From the NCBI GenBank assembly GCA_028287865.1, contig JAQBOU010000217.1, positions 1-37,289 on the forward strand: 37,289 bases of DNA. Direction: 5' to 3'. Below the pieces are notes generated by a model. The model did no database searches, had not been told where the DNA came from, and was given only the letters and a program-made list of their open reading frames with translations. The stretch is from Mucilaginibacter sp. GTDB taxonomy: Bacteria > Bacteroidota > Bacteroidia > Sphingobacteriales > Sphingobacteriaceae. Below, piece by piece: positions 6,957 to 15,900 of the stretch. The position numbers were made by a program, and so were the translations under genes. Each line of letters starts with the position of its first letter. Within the stretch, counting starts at the first letter, position 1.

Positions 6957-8615
6957 ATGAAGGACACCAACAAATTATTTTATCTTTTTTTATTTGTATT
7001 GGCGCTTGCCATAAACTTTGCAGGCCTTAATGTTAAGTTCTTTACAGATGATCAGGGTTTGTATGCATCCATCGCTAAAAATCTTATTTATAAAAAAGAT
7101 TTTTTTCAGCTGTACAGCTATAACCTGGATTGGCTCGATAAGCCACACTTTCCATTCTGGATAATAATGCTCAGTTTTAAAATATTTGGTATAAATACAT
7201 GGGCTTACCGTTTACCAGCTTTGATATTTTTCGTGATCAGCCTGATTTATACCTGGCTTTTTAGTCGTAAATATTATGGTTGGGAAATAGCCACTATGGC
7301 TGTTTTAATATTAATGACAGCCCAGCATGTATTGCTTTCAAACGCCGATGTCAGGGCAGAACCCTACCTGATGGCCTTGATAACTGGCAGCATCTACCAC
7401 ATAACATCCCTGGAACAACGATGCACATTTGCCGATATGTTTTTGGCGGCGTTGCTTACAGCCTTTGCTATCATGACAAAGGGATTGTTTGTTATAACCG
7501 CCATTTACGGTAGTTTAATAGGGGATTTAATTTTTCAAAATAAGTTTAAAGAATTGTTTAAGGTTAGGTGGCTATTACTTTTGCTGCTTACATTTATTTT
7601 TACGCTGCCTGAATTTTATGCATTATACATTCAGTTTGATCTACACCCGGAAAAAACAGTTTTTGGGCAGCATCATGTTTCCGGTATAAAGTGGTTTTTA
7701 TGGGATAGCCAATTTGGTCGTTTTGTTAATAACGGCCCTATTAGTCGTAAAGCTTCAGGGAGCATATTCTTTTACTTGCATACCTTACTTTGGGCATTTG
7801 CACCGTGGTGCCTGTTATTTTATTACGCCGTTTTTAAGAATGTAAAAGATATCTGGCATCATAAAAAACTTAAAGAATATTATTCTTTAAGCGGAGGAAT
7901 GTTATTGTTCCTGTTATTTTCATTATCACGCTTTCAGCTGCCTTTTTATACCAATGCTGTTTTTCCTTTATTTGCCATCATTACAGCCCCATTTTGCTAT
8001 AACCGGTTAACCAGCTTTGGAAACCAATTCAGATTAATTGCTCAATGGGTGTTTATAATATTATTACCTGTAGCAATCATTTTGTTCAACTTTTTCTTAA
8101 AGCCGCTTCACTACTTTTTATTTGCTGTTGATTGTGTTTTTCTGGGTGTGTTATTTTTTCTTATCACTTCTAAAATTAAAGAACCCTATATAAAAGTTTT
8201 CTTTCTTAATTGTGCCGCAGCTTTATTTGTTGGCTTTTATCTGAATACTGTTTTTTATAATGAAATTACGCCCTATAAAGGTGAAATAGCGGCGGCGCAG
8301 TATACCAATCAAAAACCATTTGACAATTTCCACATTTACTCGTTAAAAGCCGGAAATAATATATTTCAATTTTATTGCAAAAGGCCGGTTGATATAATCC
8401 CTCTTGAACAATTTAACAAGTTTAAGCCCGATGGAATTTCTTTTTTTTATGCTAACCGGCAATCGGTTGACTACCTTACTCAAACTCATGCCAACTTTAG
8501 AATAGTAAGGTCATTTATTAATTATCCGCAGGAAAACATACTTCCAGCGTTTATAAACAAAGCAACAAGATACAAAGTGCTGGACAGTGTTTACATAATT
8601 GCCAAACCCTTGTAA
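6957..8615 (+). CDS. GT-C glycosyltransferase, family 39/ArnT-like
   Basis: Polytopic inner-membrane enzyme expected to move a sugar from a polyprenyl-phosphate donor to a lipid, glycan or protein on the periplasmic side. It has 552 residues with about a dozen hydrophobic segments. The first periplasmic loop carries TDDQGLYASIAKNL (Asp-Asp pair near residues 30-31), the usual catalytic acidic position of GT-C enzymes. It is followed by WLDKPHFPFWI, a block typical of the PMT/ArnT-like family. It is clearly paralogous to the product of 12737-14404 (shared DKPHFPFWI, SNxDVRAEPYL, QFDLHPEKxxFG and WDSQFGRF motifs). The C-terminal 130 residues are soluble and periplasmic. The gene is convergent with the MG2/plug protein gene. 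Confidence 0.88.
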   Translation: MKDTNKLFYLFLFVLALAINFAGLNVKFFTDDQGLYASIAKNLIYKKDFFQLYSYNLDWLDKPHFPFWIIMLSFKIFGINTWAYRLPALIFFVISLIYTWLFSRKYYGWEIATMAVLILMTAQHVLLSNADVRAEPYLMALITGSIYHITSLEQRCTFADMFLAALLTAFAIMTKGLFVITAIYGSLIGDLIFQNKFKELFKVRWLLLLLLTFIFTLPEFYALYIQFDLHPEKTVFGQHHVSGIKWFLWDSQFGRFVNNGPISRKASGSIFFYLHTLLWAFAPWCLLFYYAVFKNVKDIWHHKKLKEYYSLSGGMLLFLLFSLSRFQLPFYTNAVFPLFAIITAPFCYNRLTSFGNQFRLIAQWVFIILLPVAIILFNFFLKPLHYFLFAVDCVFLGVLFFLITSKIKEPYIKVFFLNCAAALFVGFYLNTVFYNEITPYKGEIAAAQYTNQKPFDNFHIYSLKAGNNIFQFYCKRPVDIIPLEQFNKFKPDGISFFYANRQSVDYLTQTHANFRIVRSFINYPQENILPAFINKATRYKVLDSVYIIAKPL

Positions 8616-8668
8616 AACAACAAATGCAACTCAATGAAGCTGCATTTATTGCTTAATAATTGTTTATA

Positions 8669-11113
8669 TTATTGAACTTTATAATGAAATACATGCCTGC
8701 CTAAATTGCCATTAGTATCAATTCCTTCCACTACCACTCTGTAAGTACCTGTTCCATCGGCGTTAAAATAACTGAATGAAGCATTCCCCGCTGCATCTGT
8801 AATTACATTAGGTTTCCAGAACACAGTAGTGCGTAAATCGGGTAGTTTACTTACAGGCTGACTGGCGTCATAGCTGGGCAAATAAAATTCACGTGCTTTG
8901 TAAAAACCCAGTGGAGTGATAGAAAAAACGCCGGGCGATATTTCCTTGTCAATGGCAAGGGCATTCGAACCGCCGCGTTTTGTTGTGATAACCATTACCC
9001 CGGCGCCACCGGCTACGCCATATATTGCCGCATTATTCCCTTTTAAAATTTCAACAGTTTCAACAGTGGACGGACTGATATTGTCAATATTTGAATTGCC
9101 ACCTGTATTTCCATCTACTACAATTAGCATTGGCTCAGATGCCATGCCCCCACCAGTAACAACCTGGTTGTTTTTAAGGTAAGCCACCCCATTTACAAAA
9201 TCAACTCCTCGGGCAACGCCATTCAAAGCAGTTGATAGCAGGGGAGCAGATTTAATATCATTTCCTATAATTACCTGGTCGGCATGCCCGGGTCCTCCTA
9301 AATTAGATGATATATAATTGTCGTATCTTTTAGGACTGATAACCTTGTCATTTTTTAATATTGAGTTTGATTCATTACTCGCTGTTATAACTCCCTGCAT
9401 TTGGTTATTGCGAAATGAGGCGAGAATATCCGCATTTGCATTGTACCGTGCCTCTATTGGATCTGCCGAACTTATAACAGGTCCGGGTGCGTCTTTATCT
9501 ATTGTTAATACAGCTGCATTCTTACCTGAACCAGATGATGTTTTTAAAACAAAACTTGTTCCGCTCTGATAATCTATTTTTGCAAAACGAAAATGGCCAT
9601 GTGCATCTGTTTTCTCGGTTAAAGCTAACGGAAGCAACACAACTTTTGCATCAATTATCGGAGTGCCGTCTTTAGTAGCCAACGTGCCTGAAATATCCAG
9701 GTATTGTTCCGGGTTATGTGAAATTGCAGCGGTAGTATTATCGCTCAATAATTGTTTCCAAACAAATCTGCGATAGCCCTGCGTTAACATAAGTGCATCA
9801 AGATTTGAACGTGTCTCTTTGGTTACATTTGCAAAATAATAGTTTGGCTTTTCAACGTATCCTTTTAAATCAGATGTCAGCAAAAGATAGGATAGTATCG
9901 TGTTCTCTGAATTTTCATCAACCATTATCTTGCCTTCATCGACTACCGACACTGAAAAAAATCCGGTTACGGGATTGCCATCTTTGTTTTTAGCATTCAT
10001 ATTAAGCTGAACATTTTCACGTTTGGCATAATCAGGTTTATTGGTGTTAAGGGAAAGGTTCAATAGATCTGGATTTTGTATAAATACCAGGCGCTCATTT
10101 AACGGCTCGCCCGTTTGCGATAATACAGAAACTTGTAAAATACCTGTCCTGAAAGTATTTGATGGCAAATCAAGGCCCAGTACCTCATTGTCAAGTTTGG
10201 TGTTTATGGTACGTATCGCTCCGGCCCAATAAATTAGCAAATTAAGCTGCTTATTCAGGTTTTCTTTATAATAGGCCCTGTTTGCCTTGATTTCAATTGA
10301 TATTTTCGACGGATCGTTTGTATTAACAGACAAGGTGATTCCTTTAGTCTCGGCAGCAGGCAGATCAACTGTGCTTTGCAAGCCATTGGCAAAGGTTACT
10401 TTTGCTTTATATTTTCTGCCTTCTTCAGGCAATATATCGAATGCTCCCATTCCAAGGTGACTGGAGTTAATTTTTGCAATTTCTTTATTTGCATCATCAA
10501 CCACTACACCTTTAACATCAATGCCTAATCCATCAGGGCCAACTGCTTTAAAGGCAACTTTTGAGTGAATATCAACAACCATGTTCCCCCCTTCAGGGAA
10601 AAACTGGATTGCCGGTTGCCCGCCTGTTTTTGCTGCTTCACTTATTCTGTCAACACTATTTACTGAACTAACTGAAATATACTGCTCAAAAAAGTTTGGT
10701 TCTTTTTCATTCCGCATCCATTCGGTATAGGCCCTGATGCGATAGGTCCCTTTTTTCAAAGTACCAGGTAAGCTAAAATCACCCCAGCCAACGCCATTGT
10801 TTAGCTGCAACAGTTCAGTTTGTATTATAGTATTATTTGGATCAATAAGGTCCACATGCAGCATAGCGCTAAAATTGGTCAGGTCATGCCGCTCACCTTT
10901 AACAACATAAGCCTTAAAATAAATGGCGTCGCCAGCTACATAGTAAGGATATGGCCTGTCAAAATGCAGATAGACTTTCTCGGTGATATGATCGGTTAAC
11001 AAGGCCCTTAATTTTGAAACCGCATTCTTTATTACAGCGCTATCGGTTTGGCAAAGTGCGATTGTTTGAAAAGAAAGTATTAACAATGCTGTTGAGAAGA
11101 GTGTTTTTTTCAT
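8669..11113 (-). CDS. MG2/A2M-like surface protein with carboxypeptidase-regulatory and TonB-plug domains
   Basis: Exported 814-residue protein with a signal peptide (MKKTLFSTALLILSFQ, cleavage near residue 21). Domain order: an N-terminal MG-type region (about 45-400) beginning with EKVYLHFDRPYPYYVAGDAIYFKAYV in pieces, typical of bacterial alpha-2-macroglobulin MG2 domains. A carboxypeptidase-regulatory-like beta domain follows (about 470-515, SGTLATKDGTPIIDAKV). Next is a TonB receptor plug-like segment (about 600-715) with VETVEILKGNNAAIYG and GVMVITTKRGG, then an A2M-type FWKPNVITDAAGNASFSYFN C-terminus. There is no outer-membrane barrel, so it is not a transporter. The architecture is widespread in Bacteroidota but of unknown function. 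No thioester motif is seen, so a protease trap by the classical mechanism is unlikely. Confidence 0.85.
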   Translation of the reverse strand: MKKTLFSTALLILSFQTIALCQTDSAVIKNAVSKLRALLTDHITEKVYLHFDRPYPYYVAGDAIYFKAYVVKGERHDLTNFSAMLHVDLIDPNNTIIQTELLQLNNGVGWGDFSLPGTLKKGTYRIRAYTEWMRNEKEPNFFEQYISVSSVNSVDRISEAAKTGGQPAIQFFPEGGNMVVDIHSKVAFKAVGPDGLGIDVKGVVVDDANKEIAKINSSHLGMGAFDILPEEGRKYKAKVTFANGLQSTVDLPAAETKGITLSVNTNDPSKISIEIKANRAYYKENLNKQLNLLIYWAGAIRTINTKLDNEVLGLDLPSNTFRTGILQVSVLSQTGEPLNERLVFIQNPDLLNLSLNTNKPDYAKRENVQLNMNAKNKDGNPVTGFFSVSVVDEGKIMVDENSENTILSYLLLTSDLKGYVEKPNYYFANVTKETRSNLDALMLTQGYRRFVWKQLLSDNTTAAISHNPEQYLDISGTLATKDGTPIIDAKVVLLPLALTEKTDAHGHFRFAKIDYQSGTSFVLKTSSGSGKNAAVLTIDKDAPGPVISSADPIEARYNANADILASFRNNQMQGVITASNESNSILKNDKVISPKRYDNYISSNLGGPGHADQVIIGNDIKSAPLLSTALNGVARGVDFVNGVAYLKNNQVVTGGGMASEPMLIVVDGNTGGNSNIDNISPSTVETVEILKGNNAAIYGVAGGAGVMVITTKRGGSNALAIDKEISPGVFSITPLGFYKAREFYLPSYDASQPVSKLPDLRTTVFWKPNVITDAAGNASFSYFNADGTGTYRVVVEGIDTNGNLGRHVFHYKVQ

Positions 11114-11149
11114 GACTTAAAAAGATAGGTTCCTAATAATACGATGTTT

Positions 11150-11173
11150 AAATGAATAACATTTTATTCATTT
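11150..11173 (-). promoter_or_regulatory. Perfect 10-bp stem-loop in the leader of the MG2 protein gene
   Basis: aaatgaataa (11150-11159) and ttattcattt (11164-11173) are exact reverse complements around a 4-base loop, 37 bases before the ATG at 11113. It could be a leader hairpin or an operator. The stem is purely AT-rich apart from one GC pair, so its stability is modest. Confidence 0.4.
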
Positions 11174-11396
11174 GCCATAGATAAACAAATCGCAAAGCGC
11201 ACAAAAAAATATTAAATAATTACTCAGGGGTTGTAACGGTAATGTAAATTGGTTTATAATTGGCAATATAAATGTATATATCTTTTGTGAAAGAAAGAAT
11301 ACATTTATGATAATATATTATCAAATCAAAACCTCCTCTTTATAATAAAGAATTTAGAGAAATTGGTGACAATCAAAAATCCCAGCTATCACTGCC

Positions 11397-12671
11397 CTAA
11401 TTCGAGGCAAATAAGGGGTTATTTACGGTCCCTGCAAACAGGATAAGGCCACTGCTCATTTCCCGTATTACAAATATGAAAGGATGATCGATGACCGTTG
11501 GCGGCGGGTTGTATACAGCAGTGGCCCCTATGATAACCGCTGTTACAGCCGCAGCTGTGGTGCCTGATTCGTCTACATCCACAAATGCCTTATGTAAAAC
11601 CTGGCTTATTTGCAGGTTAGCATTTGGACTGATAAGCGAAAAGTCGGCATTCTTAGAAAATGCGATACTCATACCCAATGAACTTAAAGCGTTATTAAGA
11701 TTTATATTGTAACTGAATTTGAATTTTGGAAGCTTTAATTCGGCTTTAGAAGGCACCAGGCCGGCCATCCATGTTTTCCATTTTACAGAATCAATTGTGG
11801 GAGCTAATTGTTGAACTGTTTTGCTGCCAGCCGGCATTATAATTACCATACTGTATTTATTATTGATATAGGGCAGTTCAAAAACATTCGCATCATTGTC
11901 ATCGTATCGCTTAAAATCAATAGTTCCGTCCATAAAATCGGTTTGTACGGTGCTGTTGTTAGTCAGGTAAAAAGTTCTCTTTGCGGTTTTCAAAGCATCG
12001 AACTTCTCATTCCAGGTGCTTTTAAAATAAATGGCATTAATAAGGTACATCCTGTCATCTGGAGAGATTTGACCAATAATTGATGGGATTGCACCGTTGG
12101 TTTGCGTTAACACCCAATTGTTTATTGTAGTTAGTGATGATGGGTTATTAAAATCAAGCGATTGTATTTTTGCATTGTAGTTGGTACTGTTGGTTTGTAT
12201 AAACTGCGGAAGCACACTTAAATCGTTCCTATACCAAATGGAGTTAACTATTTTTAAAGTGCTGTTCGGATCAAGCAGCGGCAGGTCTATTATCAGCGTG
12301 TGGAGATAGCTGTTTACCTGGTTTAGCGTAAATCCGTTAAAATTTAAGGTATTATTTATTGCTGTTAATGTTTGTCCGTTGCTTCCATTGTTGGTCATGC
12401 CCAAAGCAAAGCTTATGCTTAAGGGTGATGCAAATAAATTGGCATTGCTTGTATTTGCACTATCGAGGTTTTTAAACAGTTTGAGGGTAAATGCATTGCT
12501 GGCAGTAACCTGTTGCAATTGACCGGCGGTAAGCACCAGGTTCTGGCCTTTCTGCGGAGTTACACCGCCTTTATTACATGAAGCAAGCCCGGTTAATAAA
12601 GTTAGTAGTGAATAAATTGAAATTCTGCGTAGTATAATGATAAGGTTTAGGTTGATAAATATTATTTTCAT
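11397..12671 (-). CDS. Serpin-family lipoprotein (predicted inhibitory serine protease inhibitor)
   Basis: Serpin of 424 residues, the usual core length plus an export signal. The N-terminus has two hydrophobic stretches separated by Arg-Arg and a lipobox-like LASC with Cys32, so it is probably an outer-membrane or periplasmic lipoprotein; only one in-frame Met start exists. Family blocks seen: NLFASPLSISFALGM (about 78-92), MYLINAIYFKSTWNEKF (about 208-224), and the C-terminal HPFIFVIREMSSGLILFAGTVNNP. The reactive-loop hinge DESGTTAAAVTAV (Glu368, Gly370, then small residues) has the composition of inhibitory serpins. By counting 17 from Glu368, P1 would fall near Thr384-Ala385, suggesting an elastase-like target (inference). 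It lies 65 bases after the glycosyltransferase gene on the same strand and could be co-transcribed. Confidence 0.92.
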   Translation of the reverse strand: MKIIFINLNLIIILRRISIYSLLTLLTGLASCNKGGVTPQKGQNLVLTAGQLQQVTASNAFTLKLFKNLDSANTSNANLFASPLSISFALGMTNNGSNGQTLTAINNTLNFNGFTLNQVNSYLHTLIIDLPLLDPNSTLKIVNSIWYRNDLSVLPQFIQTNSTNYNAKIQSLDFNNPSSLTTINNWVLTQTNGAIPSIIGQISPDDRMYLINAIYFKSTWNEKFDALKTAKRTFYLTNNSTVQTDFMDGTIDFKRYDDNDANVFELPYINNKYSMVIIMPAGSKTVQQLAPTIDSVKWKTWMAGLVPSKAELKLPKFKFSYNINLNNALSSLGMSIAFSKNADFSLISPNANLQISQVLHKAFVDVDESGTTAAAVTAVIIGATAVYNPPPTVIDHPFIFVIREMSSGLILFAGTVNNPLFASN

Positions 12672-12736
12672 CTTGTTATATCGGTTGTTATAATATTACG
12701 TGGCTAATGTTTTAACTGATACAAGCATTGTAATAT

Positions 12737-14404
12737 TTAATTAACCAAAACAACTTCTGTAATTGTAAGTTCTTTGGCCCTTGTTGCTTTGTTTAAAAAG
12801 GATGGTTTAAGCCTGCTTACCCAATAGCGCTGAAAGGTGCTGAGTGTTTTTAAATGCCAGCCTTTTTGTGATAAGGAATTGATAACAGTTTGCGGTGCAT
12901 ATAATAAAAACTGTCCGGCAGGAAGCAGCCCTTTTCCATTAATATCTATAGTGGTAGTGGGCTTGTTAATATAAAATTCAAATGCTACGGCATAATCGTC
13001 ATTAAGTTTTGTAACAGGCAGATTTCCGGGGTTATTGTTATTAATCCAAATAGCAGCTTCACTTGCCGCCTGGTATTTCATAAGGGAGGGATAAAATGAA
13101 AGGATAAGATAACTGTTTACAATAAATGACGCAATAACAGCAATTAAAATTACTTTCTGATTCGCAGACTCACTTACATAAGCAGGCAAAAACACCATCA
13201 GTAAAAAAAGTATAATGAGGGTAAGCGCGGTAAACAGACTGAAAATTTGAGGTTTGAAAAAATAATGCAGCATGCCAATTATCAGCAGTAATAAAACAAT
13301 TAGAACGGTTTGTGTAATGTTGATGACATGCATTGTTTTAACCGTTCTGATATAATAAATGTATTGCGCTGTAAGAATGGCAAAAAATGGAAATACGATA
13401 TTTAAATAATGCGGCAACTGGAATCGGGATGCTGAAAAAAGCAGGAAGGTAAGCAGGGCTCCGCTGATGCAATACCACTCAAAGTGCTGTACATTTTTAA
13501 AACCTATTTTTATATACTGAAATACGGCTGCAAATAGCAAAAGCGACCAGGGTAAAAAAGCCCATAAAGTAGTATGAATAAAAAAGGAAGGATCGCCGTG
13601 CCCTTTAATTGGGCCAGTATTAAAAAACCTGCCGAACTGGCTATCCCAAAAAAAGAACTTTATGCCCGATACCTCTTTATGCCCGAATATTACTTTTTCA
13701 GGATGAAGATCAAACTGCTGGTACAGGCACCGAAGTTCAGGCAGGATAAATATTATTATTAAAACAATTGCAATCAGCCACCTTAAATAAAACAGGCTTC
13801 TCCACTGTTTGGTTATAATGAACTCCCCGGCAATGGCGCCGCCTATAGGTACCAGGGCAAACATCCCTTTGGTCATGATGGCACAAGCGGTGAAAATACA
13901 TCCGGCAAGCAGTTGCCAAAAGCTATTGGCCATATGTGCCCGGTAAAAATGATAAACAGCTGCTATAATAAGTCCGGTTAAATAAGGCTCGGCACGTACA
14001 TCATTGTTTGATAATACAATATGCTGTGCAGTAAACAATATCAGCACACTCCATAAAGCAATTTGTTGGTTATACAGACTTTTGGCAAATAAATAGGTGT
14101 ATCGGGCGCCCATCATTAAAAACAATATAGCCGGTAATTTATAAGCCCAGGTAGTAATCCCGAAGCATTTAAAAGAAAGCGCCGTTATCCAAAACGGGAA
14201 ATGGGGTTTATCCAGCCAATCTTGTCCGTGAAAATACAGATCTGCGTAATTGTTGGTTTGTACCATTGTTTTTGCAATCAATGCGTACAGCGTTCCGTCC
14301 GGGCCTATTATCGGAATAAAAAGACCGCCGAAATTTATCATTGCCGCTAACCCGATGAACAGATACAGCCATTTTGTTTCTATAACTTTTTTTAGTGGTG
14401 ACAT
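12737..14404 (-). CDS. GT-C glycosyltransferase, family 39/ArnT-like (paralogue)
   Basis: Inner-membrane polyprenyl-phosphate-sugar-dependent glycosyltransferase, 555 residues, about a dozen hydrophobic segments. It shares with the 6957-8615 product the block DWLDKPHFPFWI, the SNNDVRAEPYLTGLI loop, QFDLHPEKVIFG and FFWDSQFGRFFNTGPI, so the two are paralogues of equal length. In the first periplasmic loop it has GPDGTLYALIAK where the other has TDDQGLYASIAK, leaving a single Asp; this may signal a different acceptor. The start ATG is followed by a basic stretch and the first membrane helix. The gene is divergent from the metallo-hydrolase gene across 201 bases and precedes the serpin gene. Confidence 0.88.
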   Translation of the reverse strand: MSPLKKVIETKWLYLFIGLAAMINFGGLFIPIIGPDGTLYALIAKTMVQTNNYADLYFHGQDWLDKPHFPFWITALSFKCFGITTWAYKLPAILFLMMGARYTYLFAKSLYNQQIALWSVLILFTAQHIVLSNNDVRAEPYLTGLIIAAVYHFYRAHMANSFWQLLAGCIFTACAIMTKGMFALVPIGGAIAGEFIITKQWRSLFYLRWLIAIVLIIIFILPELRCLYQQFDLHPEKVIFGHKEVSGIKFFFWDSQFGRFFNTGPIKGHGDPSFFIHTTLWAFLPWSLLLFAAVFQYIKIGFKNVQHFEWYCISGALLTFLLFSASRFQLPHYLNIVFPFFAILTAQYIYYIRTVKTMHVINITQTVLIVLLLLIIGMLHYFFKPQIFSLFTALTLIILFLLMVFLPAYVSESANQKVILIAVIASFIVNSYLILSFYPSLMKYQAASEAAIWINNNNPGNLPVTKLNDDYAVAFEFYINKPTTTIDINGKGLLPAGQFLLYAPQTVINSLSQKGWHLKTLSTFQRYWVSRLKPSFLNKATRAKELTITEVVLVN

Positions 14405-14605
14405 AGTTGAGCAGAGGTAAAGGTAATCAGATTTTGCTCAAAATAAATTTTGACGGATTTCGGTACACTTTGGATAATCCGGCTTGTAAACACAGGTTAG
14501 TGTCACAGGCATTTCATCAATATTAATTTACTTGATGGTTGTATTAGCATTATCTAAATTTATATTTTATTCAACCTATCAATAACAAACTGCTAACCTG
14601 TAAAT

Positions 14606-15502
14606 ATGGAACGTCGTCAATTTTTAAGAAATACTGCCATAGCCGCCGGTTCGCTGGCGCTTTTGGGAAACAGAAGCTTTGCATCAGCATTGGCTGATCC
14701 AGCTTACCAGTTTAAACCCTTGCGCAATAATGTCGGCATGTTTGCCGAGCAGGGAGGCACCATTGCGTGGATGATAAACAAAGAAGGCATAGTGGTAGTA
14801 GATGCTGAATTTCCAGATCCTGCTACGCGTCTGATCGGGTTATTAAAACAGCAATCAGCCCTGCCTTTTGAATGGCTTATCAATACCCATCATCATGGCG
14901 ACCATACCAGCGGGAATATCTCCTTTAAAGGCATTGTAAAAAATGTAGCCGCCCATAAAAATTCGCTTATTAACCAGACGACTGTAGCAGTAAAAAATAA
15001 AACGGAAGATAAGCAGCTTTATCCTGATACTACTTTTGACAATAACTGGAAAATTAAAGTCGGCGATGAACACATTACAGCGCATTATTTCGGCACTGGC
15101 CATACCAATGGGGATGCTATGATCCATTTTGAAAATGCTAATATTGTACATGCCGGCGACCTTATATTTAATCGCCGCTATCCTTTTGTTGATAACAGTG
15201 CAGGCGCATCGGTAAAACACTGGCCAATAGCGCTTGAACAGGCAAGAAAGAAATTTGATAAAAATACATTATTTGTATTCGGCCATGCCTTTGATCCGCA
15301 AAAAGTTATAGGGAACATGGATGATGTTATTGCCATGCAAAACTTTATGGAAAAGCTGGAAGACTATGTAGCAAGCAGTATTAAAGCAGGCAAAACCAAG
15401 GATGAGATATTGCAGGCAACCTCCATCCCCGGCATAACCGATTGGCAGGGCGAAGGCATACAACGCGGCATTACTGCAGCTTACGAAGAGCTGACCACAT
15501 AG
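14606..15502 (+). CDS. Tat-exported metallo-beta-lactamase-fold hydrolase
   Basis: Zinc-dependent hydrolase of the MBL fold, 298 residues, predicted to be exported folded by the Tat pathway: the N-terminus has a twin-arginine motif (ERRQFLRNT, residues 2-10) followed by a hydrophobic Ala/Leu core ending near ASALA (about 30). Metal ligands visible: HHHGDH at 95-100, the GTGHTNGD His near residue 167, the AGDLIFN Asp near 188, and a late FGHAFD His near 230. This matches the group of periplasmic MBL proteins related to subclass B3 and SoxH-like enzymes. The substrate is unknown; beta-lactam hydrolysis is possible but not implied. It is a single gene with repeats directly after its stop. Confidence 0.88.
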   Translation: MERRQFLRNTAIAAGSLALLGNRSFASALADPAYQFKPLRNNVGMFAEQGGTIAWMINKEGIVVVDAEFPDPATRLIGLLKQQSALPFEWLINTHHHGDHTSGNISFKGIVKNVAAHKNSLINQTTVAVKNKTEDKQLYPDTTFDNNWKIKVGDEHITAHYFGTGHTNGDAMIHFENANIVHAGDLIFNRRYPFVDNSAGASVKHWPIALEQARKKFDKNTLFVFGHAFDPQKVIGNMDDVIAMQNFMEKLEDYVASSIKAGKTKDEILQATSIPGITDWQGEGIQRGITAAYEELTT

Positions 15503-15507
15503 GTTAC

Positions 15508-15549
15508 ACTTGTCATTAGCGATAGCGTGGCAATCTCATGCTATACAGA
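15508..15549. repeat. Repeat family C, partial copy 1
   Basis: Begins acttgtcatt then gcgat, as does the copy at 16793-16826. Its tail ctcatgctatacagag is nearly the reverse complement of ctctgtataacatgcag at 16858-16874, so the outer ends of the two loci are inverted relative to each other. It starts just after the metallo-hydrolase stop codon. Confidence 0.6.
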
Positions 15550-15555
15550 GAGAAA

Positions 15556-15653
15556 TTGTCTGGAACCATGATTTACTTGATTAAAGGATTTTAGAATAAA
15601 TTGCGATTCGATCAGGGAATCATTAAATCCTATAAATCAAGGTTCAGACAAAA
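15556..15653. repeat. Imperfect palindrome, family E
   Basis: The left arm reads ttgtctggaaccatgattta (15556-15575). The right arm, 15621-15653, ends aaatcaaggttcagacaaa. Their reverse complements agree over about 30 positions with a few mismatches. The form resembles dispersed palindromic repeats known from Bacteroidota spacers. Confidence 0.65.
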
Positions 15654-15667
15654 TAACAAATAATAAC

Positions 15668-15774
15668 GTTATTACGAGAAGGAACGACGAAGCAAATCCC
15701 GACAGTACAGAGCTAATTGAAAGATGTAGAATAAAGTATGCGGATCTGCAAAGTTAGAGATTGCTTCGTGCCTC
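15668..15774. repeat. Repeat family C, copy 2 (both arms)
   Basis: The left arm gttattacgagaaggaacg and onward to 15700 ends in a gaagcaa word. The right arm gagattgcttcgtgcctc (15757-15774) is its inverted partner. Reading the right arm on the minus strand gives cgaagcaatctctaactttgca, which matches the copy at 16811-16837 (gaagcaatcgcgaactttgca) over about 20 bases. Confidence 0.65.
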
Positions 15775-15790
15775 AAATAAGCGCCGTGGA

Positions 15791-15847
15791 TTTGTCCCGC
15801 TTGTCCCGATTGTATAAGAAAGAGACAAACAGGACAAGCGGGACAAA
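15791..15847. repeat. Perfect 16-bp palindromic hairpin, family D copy 1
   Basis: Arms tttgtcccgcttgtcc (15791-15806) and ggacaagcgggacaaa (15832-15847) are exact reverse complements with a 25-base loop. The stem is much more GC-rich than its surroundings. It lies between the convergent metallo-hydrolase and lipoprotein genes, so it could stop transcripts, but no T-run follows. A degenerate copy lies at 16540-16595. Confidence 0.8.
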
Positions 15848-15900
15848 CTGGTGATTTCTCATGATGAGGTGGAGATTTTTAACCAACCCATACCTGTCAA

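Noticed and set aside
8669..11113. Classification as a TonB-dependent receptor on the basis of the plug domain
   Set aside because: There is no C-terminal beta-barrel and the protein ends with an A2M-like segment, so it cannot be a transporter by itself.
14606..15502. Calling the metallo-hydrolase a beta-lactamase
   Set aside because: The fold and metal ligands are shared by many hydrolases, and no resistance context or subclass-specific signature is clear.
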